In this document: piece after piece, positions 51,399 through 60,414 of the stretch
How positions within the stretch are numbered: the first letter of the stretch is position 1
Layout: each line of letters opens with the position of its first letter
From: Variovorax beijingensis
GTDB taxonomy: Bacteria; Pseudomonadota; Gammaproteobacteria; Burkholderiales; Burkholderiaceae_C
Assembly: GCF_007828835.1 (NCBI RefSeq)
Contig: NZ_VIVL01000004.1
Location: 124,001 to 188,000 of the forward strand
Length of the DNA stretch: 64,000 nucleotides
Direction: 5' to 3'
Position numbers and translations under genes: made by a program
The notes under the pieces: model-generated
The model's input: the letters and a program-made list of their open reading frames with translations, nothing else
Database searches by the model: none
Told to the model about the DNA's origin: nothing

Positions 51399-53066
51399 TC
51401 AAGCGAAGACTTTCTCGGCGCAGGGTTCCGCTTCGGGCGATGCGAGCGAGGCCAGCGGCCGCGGCGTGGCCTCGAGCAATGCCCGCGTGTAGCCGTGGCG
51501 CGGTGCATCGAACACCGCGTCGCGCGTGCCCTGTTCCACGATGCGGCCGCGTTCCATCACGATGACGCGGTCGGCAATCTGCTCCACCGCAGCCAGGTCG
51601 TGGCTGATGAACAGGCAGGCGAAGCCGTGGTGCGCCTGCAGGCTCTGGAACAGGCGCAGCACCTGGGCCTGGATGGTCATGTCGAGGGCCGAGACGGGTT
51701 CGTCCGCCACCACGAAAGCCGGGCGCCTGACCAGGGCGCGCGCAATCGCCACCCGCTGGCGCTGGCCGCCGGAGAGTTCGTGGGGGTAGCGTGCGCCGAG
51801 TGGGCCGAGACCCACTTCGTCGAGCGTTTCATGCACACGGCGCGCGCGCGCCGGGGCATCGAGTTCGGGCAGATGGCGCAGCGGTTCGGCCACGATCTCG
51901 TGCACGCGCATGCGCGGGTCGAGCGAGGAGAACGGGTCCTGGAACACGAGTTGGCACGCCAGGCGGAAGCGGTGCAGCGCCGCGCGGCCGGCGCTGCGCA
52001 CGTCTTCGCCGCGAAACAGGATCTGGCCGCCTTGCGACGCCGCCAGCCGCAGGATCGCGCGGCCGAGCGTGGTCTTGCCCGAGCCGCTGCCGCCCACCAG
52101 CGCGACCATCTCGCCCGGATGGATGTCGAGGTCGAGCGAATCGATCACGCGCTGCGGCGGGTGGCGCCTGAACAGGCCCGCGCGTGCGCCGGGGTAGCTC
52201 ACGCTCAGGCCGCGCACCTGCAGCAGCGGCGGTTGCTGCGCGGCGGCAGCCTTTGCCTTCGCATCCTGCCGGCGCGGCAGCGCATCGACCAGCTTGCGGG
52301 TGTAGGGCTGCTGCGGCGCGACGAGGATGCCGGGCACGTGGCCGGTCTCGACCAGCCGGCCTTTCTCCAGCACGATGGCGCGCTGCGCATAGCGGCCCAC
52401 CAGGCCCAGGTTGTGGGTGATCAGCAGCACGGCCGTGCCCTGGTCCCTCGCAAGGCCGACCATCAGGTCGAGCACCTCGCGCTGGCTCAGCGTGTCGAGC
52501 GCGGTGGTTGGCTCGTCGGCGATCAGCAGGCGCGGCTTCAGCAGCATCACGCTGGCCAGCATGATGCGCTGGCGCATGCCGCCCGAGAACTCGTGCGGGT
52601 AGGCGTTCATGCAGCGCTCGGGCTCGGCAATCTGCACGCGGCGCAGCATGTCGAGGCAGCGCGCGCGGATCTCGGCGGCCGAAAGCGCGGTGTGCATGCG
52701 CAGGCCCTCGGCCATTTGCTCGCCGATGCGGTGAACCGGGTTGAGCGACACCATCGGCTCCTGGAACACCATGCCGATGCCGGGCCCGCGGATCGGGCGC
52801 ATCGCCTTCACGTCGCGCGTGGCCAGGTCTTCGCCGTCGAACACGATGCGGCCGCCGGTCTGCGCGATGCCCGGCGGCAGCAACTGCAGGATGGCGCGCG
52901 CGGCCATGGTCTTGCCGCTGCCCGATTCGCCCACCACCGCGAGGAACTCGCCCGCATGCACGTCGAACGAGAGGTCGTGCACCAGCGCCTGCGCGCCTCC
53001 GCGCAGTTCGATCTTCAGTTGCTGGACCGAGAGCACCGGCTGTGCGGTTGGCAATGCGGCACTCAT
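51399..53066 (-). CDS. dual-ATPase ABC transporter subunit, dipeptide/nickel type
   Basis: 555 aa made of two fused ATP-binding domains. First: Walker A GESGSGKT (residues 45-52), signature FSGGMRQR, Walker B LLIADEPTTALD. Second: GGSGSGKT, LSGGQRQR, FVVADEPVSALD. Fusions of DppD- and DppF-like halves are common in peptide transporters. ATG 53066 overlaps the permease stop (ATGA). It powers import by the adjacent permeases. Confidence 0.93.
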   Translation of the reverse strand: MSAALPTAQPVLSVQQLKIELRGGAQALVHDLSFDVHAGEFLAVVGESGSGKTMAARAILQLLPPGIAQTGGRIVFDGEDLATRDVKAMRPIRGPGIGMVFQEPMVSLNPVHRIGEQMAEGLRMHTALSAAEIRARCLDMLRRVQIAEPERCMNAYPHEFSGGMRQRIMLASVMLLKPRLLIADEPTTALDTLSQREVLDLMVGLARDQGTAVLLITHNLGLVGRYAQRAIVLEKGRLVETGHVPGILVAPQQPYTRKLVDALPRRQDAKAKAAAAQQPPLLQVRGLSVSYPGARAGLFRRHPPQRVIDSLDLDIHPGEMVALVGGSGSGKTTLGRAILRLAASQGGQILFRGEDVRSAGRAALHRFRLACQLVFQDPFSSLDPRMRVHEIVAEPLRHLPELDAPARARRVHETLDEVGLGPLGARYPHELSGGQRQRVAIARALVRRPAFVVADEPVSALDMTIQAQVLRLFQSLQAHHGFACLFISHDLAAVEQIADRVIVMERGRIVEQGTRDAVFDAPRHGYTRALLEATPRPLASLASPEAEPCAEKVFA

Positions 53067-53875
53067 GATTTCTCCGTCCGTGGATCGAGCCGGTCGCGCA
53101 GCGATTCGCCCAGCAGGTTGATGCCCAGCAGCGTGAGCGCGATGCACAGGCCCGGCACGATGCACAGCCATACGGCGGAGGCCATGTAGGGCCGCGCGCT
53201 CGAGAGCATGTTGCCCCAGGTGGGTGCCGGCGGCGGCACGCCCAGGCCGAGGAAGCTCAGCGCGCTTTCCGACAGCAGCACCCAGCCGAACATGCTGGTG
53301 GCGAGCACCGCGACGGGCGCAATGCAGTTGGGCAGCACGTGGCGCCACATGGTGTAGGCCTCGGAGTTGCCGATCATGCGCGAGGCCTCGACATATTCGC
53401 GCTCGCGCAGCGACAGCACCGTGCCCCGCACCACGCGCACCACCGAAGGGGCATAGGCCAGGCTCAGCGCCAGCACGATACCCCACTGGTTGGCGCCGAC
53501 GATCACCATCACGCCCAGCGCCAGCAGCAGGCCCGGAAAGGCCAGCAGCGCATCGTTGAGTGCCATGAGCACGCGGTCGGTCCAGCCGCGCAGGAACCCC
53601 GCGACCACGCCCGCGAGCAGGCCGATGGAGGTGGCCAGCACCACCGTGAGCAGCGCGACCAGGCAGCTGGTGGAAGCGGCGCGCATGGCGCGGCTGGCCA
53701 CGTCGCGGCCGAACTCGTCGGTGCCCAGCCAGTGCACGGTCGAAGGCGGCTGCAGCTTGCTGCGCAGGTCGATGCCCAGCGGGTTGTAGGGGGTCCACAC
53801 CGCGGCCACCAGCGCCATGGCCAGGAGCCCGGCCACGAGCGCGCCGCCGATGAGGGTATGCGTCTTGAATTTCAT
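53063..53875 (-). CDS. ABC transporter permease, DppC-type
   Basis: 270 aa with about six transmembrane segments. A large periplasmic loop follows the first, and the EAA-like loop reads EASRMIGNSEAYTMWRHVLPN. An N-terminal HWLGTDEFGRDVASRAMRA is typical of the C-type permease of peptide/nickel transporters. It starts one base into the stop of the upstream permease (TGATG). Confidence 0.92.
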   Translation of the reverse strand: MKFKTHTLIGGALVAGLLAMALVAAVWTPYNPLGIDLRSKLQPPSTVHWLGTDEFGRDVASRAMRAASTSCLVALLTVVLATSIGLLAGVVAGFLRGWTDRVLMALNDALLAFPGLLLALGVMVIVGANQWGIVLALSLAYAPSVVRVVRGTVLSLREREYVEASRMIGNSEAYTMWRHVLPNCIAPVAVLATSMFGWVLLSESALSFLGLGVPPPAPTWGNMLSSARPYMASAVWLCIVPGLCIALTLLGINLLGESLRDRLDPRTEKS

Positions 53876-54819
53876 CACTGCACGGACACTCGCGGATCGA
53901 ACAAGGGGTAGCACATGTCCACGATCAGGTTGATGGCCACGTAGATGCAGGCCGTGAACAGCAGGCAGCCCTGCAGCACCGGATAGTCGCGCGCGAAGAT
54001 CGAATCGATCATCAGGCGGCCGAGGCCGGGCAGGGTGAACACCGTCTCGAGCACGGCGATGCCGCTGAGCAGGTGGCCCAGGATCAGCCCGATCATGGTG
54101 AGCGTGGGATTGAAGGCGTTGGGCAGCACGTGGCGGCGCAGCACCTGGCTCTCCGGCACGCCCTTGGCGCGGGCATGCGTCACGTATTCCAGCCGCAGGA
54201 TCTCGATGGTGCTGGCTCGCGACATCCGCGTGAGCACGCCGGTTTCGACCAGCGCGAGCGTGGCCACCGGAAGAATCACATAGAGCAGCCCCTGCGTGAA
54301 GTTCTCCGCCATCGGCACGTAGCCGACCACGGGCAGCCAGCCCAGGTACTGGCCGAAGAACATGAGCAGCAGCAGGCCGAGCCAGAAGCTCGGCACCGAG
54401 AGCATCAGCGTGGAGGCGCCGACGATGGCCAGGTCGGCCGCACGGTCCTTGCGCCAGGCGGCGACCAGGCCGGCGGGCACGGCGATGAGCGTGGCAATGG
54501 CCACTGCCGCCAGCACGATCACCGCGCTGACCTGGAAGCGTTCCAGGATCAGCGGCAGCACCGGCAGGCTGTTGGTGGTCGACACGCCAAGGTCGCCGGC
54601 CAGCGCATGGCGCAGCCAGACCAGAAACTGCGCCGGCAGCGGCTGGTCGAGCCCCATCTGGCGGCGCATGAGATCGAGCTGCGCCGGGTCGGCACCTTCG
54701 CCCAGCATGAGCTGGACCGGATCGCCGGGAATCAGCCGCATCAGCGTGAAGACCGCGACGGCGACCAGCAGCAGCGTCGGAATCGTCATCGCGACCCGGC
54801 GCAACAGATAAGCGAGCAT
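53875..54819 (-). CDS. ABC transporter permease, DppB-type
   Basis: 314 aa, six transmembrane segments. The N-terminus MLAYLLRRVAMTIPTLLLVA and RLIPGDPVQLMLGEGAD are standard for DppB-like proteins. The cytoplasmic coupling loop is THARAKGVPESQVLRRHVLPN. It begins 12 nt after the substrate-binding protein. Confidence 0.92.
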   Translation of the reverse strand: MLAYLLRRVAMTIPTLLLVAVAVFTLMRLIPGDPVQLMLGEGADPAQLDLMRRQMGLDQPLPAQFLVWLRHALAGDLGVSTTNSLPVLPLILERFQVSAVIVLAAVAIATLIAVPAGLVAAWRKDRAADLAIVGASTLMLSVPSFWLGLLLLMFFGQYLGWLPVVGYVPMAENFTQGLLYVILPVATLALVETGVLTRMSRASTIEILRLEYVTHARAKGVPESQVLRRHVLPNAFNPTLTMIGLILGHLLSGIAVLETVFTLPGLGRLMIDSIFARDYPVLQGCLLFTACIYVAINLIVDMCYPLFDPRVSVQ

Positions 54820-54831
54820 GGTGGCCTGGCC

Positions 54832-56457
54832 TCAGGAGCGGGCGTCGAGCCGCACGTTCCAGAACCGCGGCTTGGCGGGGGCCCAGCCCTTGAAGCCGGT
54901 CACGCTCTTGCGCATGGCGGTGGCATCGCTGGCGTTGAAGAGCACCACCATCGGCACGTCCTGCAGCATCTGGCGATGCATCTCGTCGAAGAGGCTCTGG
55001 CGCCGTGCCTTGTCGCTCGCGGTCATCGATTCGGCGAGCCGGGTTTGCGCAAAGGCGCTGTCCCACACCTTGCGCGGCTGGGTTGCCTTGGGCCCCGACA
55101 CCATTTCGTAGTTGAGCGAGGGATCGATGCGCGCCGAATAGATGAAGGCCATGGCCTGGTACTGGCCCTTGGTGTAGCGGTCGAGCTGGGTGGCCCAGTC
55201 GAGCACCTCGAGTTCGACGTTGATGCCGGCCTCGGCCGCCATCGCCTGCATCAGCACGGCGGCGGAGTAGAGCGCCTCGTAGCGCTTGTTGGCAAGCAGG
55301 CGGATCGGCTGCCCCCGGTAGCCCGCTTCGGCCAGCAGCTTCTTCGCCGCGCCCAGGTCGCGCTTGTAGCCGCTGGCCTGCGCCGGGCTGTAGTAGGGGC
55401 TGGACGAGGGCACCACCGAGTTGTTGACGGGCGAGAGGCCCTCGGTCACGGTGCGCGCGATTTCAGGCGTGTCGAGTGCAAGGGCGAGCGCGCGGCGCAC
55501 GCGCACGTCCTTCAGCACCGGGTCGGTGGTCTGCAGCAGCAGCGCCACCATGCTCATCACGGGCGTGGTGTCGACGATCACGTCGCTGCGCGCGCGCATT
55601 TCGACCACGTCCGACGGGCTGGGGCTCAGGAAGGCATCGATGCCGCCGCTGTAGAGCGCGGCCTTCGCGGCCGCCGAATCGGGAATGACGGCGAAGCGCA
55701 GGTTCTCGATCTCGGCCTTCTTGCCGCCGGTGTATCCGTCGCGCGGTTCGGCGCGCGAGACGTAGCCTTCGAAGCGCGTCAGCTCCACGTACTGGCCGCG
55801 CTTCCATTCCTTGATCCGGTACGGACCCGTGCCCACGGGTTCCTTCCACTGGCCGTCGGCGCCTGCCGAGCTGCGGTGCAGCACCGCGGCGCTGCCGCAG
55901 TCGGGGCGCGCCATCATCGGCAGGAAGAGGCTGCTCGCGCGCTCGAGCTTGAAGACCACCGTCTTCGGATTGGGCGCCTCGATCGACAGCACCTTGGTCA
56001 TTCCCTTGCCGTCGAACTCGGACAGGCAGCGCCAGCCGCTGGTGGGCTTCAGGTAGCGCTGCCAGCTCCATACCACGTCGTCCGCGGCGAGCGTGGCGCC
56101 GTTGTGGAACTTGACGCCGTCGCGCAGCGTGAAGGTGTAGGTGAGCCCGTCGGCCGAGGTGTCTATGCGGCTTGCCAGCATGGGGCCGACGGAAGTGTCT
56201 TCGCGCAGCGCGACCAGGCCCTCGACCACATGCAGCAGCACGTTGTCGGTGTTGTCGTCGCGGTTGCCGCCGGGGTCGGTGGAACGGATGTCGGAGTTGA
56301 TCTGTATGCGCAGCGTCTGGCCGGCGCCGTTCTGGGCCAGGGCCGAAGCCGTCGTCCAGAGGCACAGGCCCGCGGCGGCGATGCGCATCGGCCAGCGCAG
56401 GCGCGGGCGTGCAAGAGGCGCCGCCTTGGCGGCCGGGCGGGGTCGGGGCAGTTTCAT
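54832..56457 (-). CDS. ABC transporter substrate-binding protein, peptide/nickel family (SBP family 5)
   Basis: 541 aa secreted. A long basic N-terminus precedes the hydrophobic core (RIAAAGLCLWTTASALAQ). The mature sequence has the family-5 pattern: LRIQINSDIRSTDPGG, LVALREDTSVGPMLA, YTFTLRDGVKFHNGATLAADDVVWS and VGTGPYRIKEW. It probably binds a peptide-like or amide compound matching the C45 amidase upstream. ATG 56457 follows CCAGGAGTGTTTCC. Confidence 0.9.
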   Translation of the reverse strand: MKLPRPRPAAKAAPLARPRLRWPMRIAAAGLCLWTTASALAQNGAGQTLRIQINSDIRSTDPGGNRDDNTDNVLLHVVEGLVALREDTSVGPMLASRIDTSADGLTYTFTLRDGVKFHNGATLAADDVVWSWQRYLKPTSGWRCLSEFDGKGMTKVLSIEAPNPKTVVFKLERASSLFLPMMARPDCGSAAVLHRSSAGADGQWKEPVGTGPYRIKEWKRGQYVELTRFEGYVSRAEPRDGYTGGKKAEIENLRFAVIPDSAAAKAALYSGGIDAFLSPSPSDVVEMRARSDVIVDTTPVMSMVALLLQTTDPVLKDVRVRRALALALDTPEIARTVTEGLSPVNNSVVPSSSPYYSPAQASGYKRDLGAAKKLLAEAGYRGQPIRLLANKRYEALYSAAVLMQAMAAEAGINVELEVLDWATQLDRYTKGQYQAMAFIYSARIDPSLNYEMVSGPKATQPRKVWDSAFAQTRLAESMTASDKARRQSLFDEMHRQMLQDVPMVVLFNASDATAMRKSVTGFKGWAPAKPRFWNVRLDARS

Positions 56458-56491
56458 GGAAACACTCCTGGCGAGGGCTGGGCGTGGCATG

Positions 56492-57592
56492 TCAGAGGGA
56501 ATACTCGGTGAACCGGTGGGCCTTGAAGGGAGCCGGTGCGATACGCATCCTGCGTGCCGCCGGGTCCATGACGATGGTGGCCACTGTGGCCGACGACGCA
56601 CCCCCGGGGCCCGCGCTCGGGCTTCGGCACACGGCGCGCGGTGCGCCGAAGCGGTCCTGCAGTGCGTCGAGCACGTCCTGCTCGGTGAGGTCGCCCGCGC
56701 GCTTGTGCAGCGCCTCGGTCACCCGCCGGTCGCGGTAGAGCGAGTCGGGCGTGGTTTCCAGGCTGCGGTCCACCACGCGTGCCAGCGCGGCCGCCGTCTT
56801 GAAGTGGTTGGCGTGCACCAGGATGCCGTTCTCCGGCTGTTGCCAGAAGACCTGCTCCGGGCAAGTTTCCAGGCTCACCGCCTCACCCTCCGCGTGCGTG
56901 AGGATCATGTTGTTGGATATCGAGCGCGCCGTGCGGCACACCACGCCCAGCGCATTGGCATAGAGCTCCGACTGCAGGATGCCGCGGCGGATCAGCGCCA
57001 GCGGCACGCCTTGCTGCCTGCCGTCGCCATCGGCCTTGATGAAGTTGCCCGTCACCGCGATGCCGGCGCTGTTGAGCCCGGCGCGTGCCAGCGTGCCCGC
57101 TTCGGCGAAGGTCAGCATGGCCGGGCCCTTGGCGGGCTGGATGCGCAGCACCACGCCGAGCTCCAGGCTCTCGACGCGCCAGTCCCAGTTCTGCGCGTGG
57201 ATGAGCCTGCCGTCGCGCGCGGCGGAGGGCATCACCACCACGCCTGTGCAGCCGTCGGGCGGCTCGGTGGCTTCGAGCTGCGCAAAGGCATAGAGCATCT
57301 CGCTGCGCGCATTGAGCGCGATGATGTCCTCGGCCGGGACGCCCGCGCCTTCGGCCACGCCCTCGATCTCGCGCAGCATGCCGGCGTCGAAGGCCTCGAT
57401 CACCGGCATGAAGCGGCGTGCGAGCGCGCGGGTGCGGTCCCAGCCGAGGCCCACGCGTTCGAAGGCCAGCCGATAGGTCCGCAGGCTCAGGTCGATGCGG
57501 TCGCCGGCCGCGCGGCCGTACTGCTGGCCGCACTGGCGCGCGTCGCCTTCGATGTCGTAGAGGGGGAATGATTCGATGTTGTCCATGTTCAT
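56492..57592 (-). CDS. C45 family acyltransferase/amidase (isopenicillin N acyltransferase-like)
   Basis: 366 aa Ntn-hydrolase. The autocatalytic cleavage site is PPDGCTGVVVMP, where Cys becomes the mature N-terminal nucleophile; NARSEMLYAF, HAQNWDWR and MILTHAEGEAVSLE are further family motifs. These proteins hydrolyse or transfer acyl groups on amide nitrogens (acyl-CoA:6-APA acyltransferase is the model). No signal peptide. The ATG overlaps the aminotransferase stop (ATGA), showing tight coupling. Confidence 0.85.
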   Translation of the reverse strand: MNMDNIESFPLYDIEGDARQCGQQYGRAAGDRIDLSLRTYRLAFERVGLGWDRTRALARRFMPVIEAFDAGMLREIEGVAEGAGVPAEDIIALNARSEMLYAFAQLEATEPPDGCTGVVVMPSAARDGRLIHAQNWDWRVESLELGVVLRIQPAKGPAMLTFAEAGTLARAGLNSAGIAVTGNFIKADGDGRQQGVPLALIRRGILQSELYANALGVVCRTARSISNNMILTHAEGEAVSLETCPEQVFWQQPENGILVHANHFKTAAALARVVDRSLETTPDSLYRDRRVTEALHKRAGDLTEQDVLDALQDRFGAPRAVCRSPSAGPGGASSATVATIVMDPAARRMRIAPAPFKAHRFTEYSL

Positions 57593-58974
57593 GCTTCCTT
57601 GTCCGTCGGGCGCGCAGTCTGCGCGATGGCTGTGCGCAGGGCATCCACGATCTGCCCGATGTGTTCGCGCCCGATCGTGAGCGGCGGCGAGAGCGCGATG
57701 GTGTCTCCCACCGAGCGCACCAGCACGCCCAGCTCGACGCATTGCTGCGCCACCGCTTGCGCGTGCGTGCCCGGACCGTCGGCCCAGGCCTGCAGCTCGA
57801 TGCCGCCGAGCAGACCCGTGTTGCGGATGTCGATCACCCCCGGCAGGCCGCGCAGGCCATGGATCGCGTCCTCGAAGAAAGGCGAGAGCGCTGCCGCCTG
57901 CGCGATGAGCCCGTCTTCGGTGTAGGCGTCCAGCGTGGCCATCGCGGCCGCGCAGGCCAGCGGATGGCCCGAATAGGTGTAGCCGTGCGAGAGCTCGATG
58001 GCGCCGACGCTTCCCTGCATGAAGGCGTCGTGGATTCCGTCGCGCATCAGCACGGCGCCCATCGGCACGGCGCCGTTCGTGAGGCCCTTGGCGGCGGTGA
58101 TGAGGTCTGGCGTCACGCCGAACAGATCGGCCGCGAAGTTGGCACCGAGGCGGCCGAAGCCGGTGATGACTTCGTCGAAGATCAGCAGCACGCCGTGCCG
58201 GTCGCAGATTTCGCGCAGGCGCTTCAGGTAGCCGCGCGGCGGCGGCAGCACGCCGGTCGATCCGGCCACGGGCTCGACGATCACCGCGGCCACGGTCGAG
58301 GCGTCGTGCAGCGCAAACAGGGCTTCGAGCGCATCGGCCTTGTCGATGCCGTGCTCGGGCTGTCCGCGCGAGAACGCATTGCGCACGAGGTCGTGCGTGT
58401 GGGGCAGGTGGTCCACGCCATTGAGCAGCGGCCCGAAGGTGCTGCGCTGGCGGCCGATGCCACCCACCGAGATGCCGCCGAACCCCACGCCGTGATAGGC
58501 GCGCTCGCGGCCGATCAGGCGGTAGCGGCCTGCGTCGCCGCGCGCCCGGTGATAGGCCAGCGCGATCTTGAGCGCGGTGTCGACCGACTCCGAGCCGGAA
58601 TTGGTGAAGAAGACGTGGTTCATGCCCTCGGGCGCGAACCGGGCGAGGCGCTGCGCGAGTTCGAAGGCCGCGGGATGGCCGATCTGGAAATTCGAGGCGT
58701 AGTCGAGCACGTCGATCTGCGCCTTCATGGCTGCGCTGACCCGCGGGTTGCGATGGCCGGCGTTCACGCACCAGAGGCCGGCGATGGCGTCGAGCACACG
58801 GCGGCCGTCGGCCAGGTCGTAGTGCAGGCCCTCGCCGCCGACGATCAGCCGCGGCGACTGCTTGAACTTGCGGTTGGGTGTGAAGGGCATCCAGAACGCC
58901 TCGAGCGAAGGCGCAATGCCGGTGGTCGGCGCGGCAGCGGCAGAGGAGGGGGGCAGGGTGTCGGCAAGGGCCAC
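57589..58974 (-). CDS. class III (omega-amino acid:pyruvate) aminotransferase
   Basis: 461 aa PLP enzyme. AGLWCVNAGHRNPRV, FTNSGSESVDTALKIALAYH, IFDEVITGFGRLG and TAAKGLTNGAVPMGAV (PLP Lys) match beta-alanine/omega-amino acid transaminases. Start taken as GTG 58974, with CGGAGAAACCTACTC before it. It is the first gene of the seven-gene operon and divergent from the GntR regulator. Confidence 0.88.
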   Translation of the reverse strand: MALADTLPPSSAAAAPTTGIAPSLEAFWMPFTPNRKFKQSPRLIVGGEGLHYDLADGRRVLDAIAGLWCVNAGHRNPRVSAAMKAQIDVLDYASNFQIGHPAAFELAQRLARFAPEGMNHVFFTNSGSESVDTALKIALAYHRARGDAGRYRLIGRERAYHGVGFGGISVGGIGRQRSTFGPLLNGVDHLPHTHDLVRNAFSRGQPEHGIDKADALEALFALHDASTVAAVIVEPVAGSTGVLPPPRGYLKRLREICDRHGVLLIFDEVITGFGRLGANFAADLFGVTPDLITAAKGLTNGAVPMGAVLMRDGIHDAFMQGSVGAIELSHGYTYSGHPLACAAAMATLDAYTEDGLIAQAAALSPFFEDAIHGLRGLPGVIDIRNTGLLGGIELQAWADGPGTHAQAVAQQCVELGVLVRSVGDTIALSPPLTIGREHIGQIVDALRTAIAQTARPTDKEA

Positions 58975-59043
58975 GAGTAGGTTTCTCCGTTGGGAAACGA
59001 CCCGGTGCCCGGGTCGCCGTGGGGCCGATCTTAGGAATGAAGA

Positions 59044-59111
59044 TTGTATTTTTGACGCAAGATGTACATGGTTTTTCGAGGCGAAAAATACAAAGATGCC
59101 ATGATCATGGC
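59044..59111. promoter_or_regulatory. dyad-rich operator region between GntR and the transaminase operon
   Basis: TTGTATTTTT (59044-59053) and AAAAATACAA (59084-59093) are perfect inverted arms. TTTTTCG-AGG-CGAAAAA (59072-59088) is nested in the right half, ATGTACAT lies between, and GCCATGATCATGGC (59098-59111) follows. Strongly AT-rich in a GC-rich neighbourhood; likely GntR operator and promoters. Confidence 0.65.
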
Positions 59112-59122
59112 CCCTTCGAACG

Positions 59123-60037
59123 ATGAACAAGCCGATCGCATCCATCCCGCCCCTGACGCAGCGCGTGAGCCGCTACATCCTCGACCAGGCGTTGGCGGGC
59201 GGCTACGAGAACGGCCGCCACATGACCGAGGCCGACCTGGCCGGCCGGCTGGGCATTTCGCGCACGCCGGTGCGCGCTGCGCTGCGCTTTCTTCATGAGC
59301 GCGATGTGCTGGCGCACGCGCCCAACCGCGGCTACACGCTGGTTGCCGGCCGCGAGGCGCTGGCGCTGGTGCGGCGCGAACTGCCCGAAGACGAAGAGAA
59401 GACGCTTTACTACCGGCTGCTGCGCGATCGCCTGTCGGGCAAGCTGCCCACGCGCGTGAACGAACTCGAACTCGCGCAAGGCTACGGCGTGGCGCGGGCG
59501 CTGCTGCGCACCGTGCTCACCACGCTGCTGCAGGACGGCGTGCTGCGCGGGCGGCACTATCAGCGCTGGGAATTCACCGAAACGCTGGACTCCGTCGAAA
59601 GCGAACGCGAGAGCTACCGGTTTCGCCTCACGGTCGAATGCGCGGCATTGCGCGAGCCCGGCTTTCGCGTCGACCACGAAAGGCTGCTCGCCTGCCGCGA
59701 ACGCCAGCGCGCGCTGCTGGCGCAGGCCTCGCGGCATTCGTGGATGGACTTCTTCGAGGCCAATGCGCAGTTCCATGAACTGCTTGCCGCCGCCTCGGGA
59801 AATCGCTTCATCCTGGACGCGGTGCGGCAGCAGAACCGGCTGCGGCGCATGTCGGACCTGTCGGACTATCCGTTGGTGAACATCGACCTGCTGCACACCT
59901 CATGCCGCGAACACCTGCAGATCCTCGAGGCGGTGGAAGACAACGACCTCGAGGGCGCCGCGGCACACATGCATTCGCACCTGAGCCGGGCAAGCGACCT
60001 GGTCGAGCGCCGGGCAATGGGCGTGCTGGGCGATTGA
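59123..60037 (+). CDS. GntR family (FCD-type) transcriptional regulator
   Basis: 304 aa. N-terminal winged helix with MTEADLAGRLGISRTPVRAALRFLHERDVL; the C-terminal helical domain has FFEANAQFHELLAAASGNRFI and CREHLQILEAVEDNDLEGAAAHMHSHL, the FCD pattern. A second winged-helix-like segment (LPTRVNELELAQGYGVARALLR) occupies residues 105-150, longer than usual for FadR-like proteins. It likely controls the divergent transaminase/amidase/ABC operon. Confidence 0.87.
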   Translation: MNKPIASIPPLTQRVSRYILDQALAGGYENGRHMTEADLAGRLGISRTPVRAALRFLHERDVLAHAPNRGYTLVAGREALALVRRELPEDEEKTLYYRLLRDRLSGKLPTRVNELELAQGYGVARALLRTVLTTLLQDGVLRGRHYQRWEFTETLDSVESERESYRFRLTVECAALREPGFRVDHERLLACRERQRALLAQASRHSWMDFFEANAQFHELLAAASGNRFILDAVRQQNRLRRMSDLSDYPLVNIDLLHTSCREHLQILEAVEDNDLEGAAAHMHSHLSRASDLVERRAMGVLGD

Positions 60038-60040
60038 GCA

Positions 60041-60379
60041 TCAAAGGCTGGCGAGCGGAAATTCCTCGGCGCTGAAGACCGTGTGGAAGACCGTGCCGTC
60101 GAACATCTCGAACAGGTGCTTCGAGACCTCGCGGCTTTCGTAGCGCACCGGCGAATCGAGCGCATGCGCGATGTCTTCGCGGCTCGCATAGCGGGTCGAC
60201 AGCACCATGGCGAGTTCGGGATCGCTCACGTCGCTCTCGATCTGGCGCAGCACGCGCACTTCGAGCACGCCCGGAAAGCGCGTCCACAGCGGCACCAGCT
60301 TTTCGTGCACGTGCCGGTCGAAAGCCTCTTCCATGCCGGCCTTGACCCGGCCCCGGAAAAACGCGCAACGGATGAACAT
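60041..60379 (-). CDS. small conserved protein with dimeric alpha/beta-barrel-like fold
   Basis: 112 aa. FIRCAFFRGRVKAGMEEAFDRHVHEKLVPLWTRFPG and the strands that follow (VLEVRVLRQIESD, LAMVLSTRY) resemble Dabb/antibiotic-monooxygenase-type small proteins and sugar mutarotases. Function unknown. It is the last gene of the minus-strand sugar-acid set, after the beta-hydroxyacid dehydrogenase. Confidence 0.65.
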   Translation of the reverse strand: MFIRCAFFRGRVKAGMEEAFDRHVHEKLVPLWTRFPGVLEVRVLRQIESDVSDPELAMVLSTRYASREDIAHALDSPVRYESREVSKHLFEMFDGTVFHTVFSAEEFPLASL

Positions 60380-60414
60380 GGTGATCTTCTTTCTGTGGAT
60401 GGCCAATATGCGCT

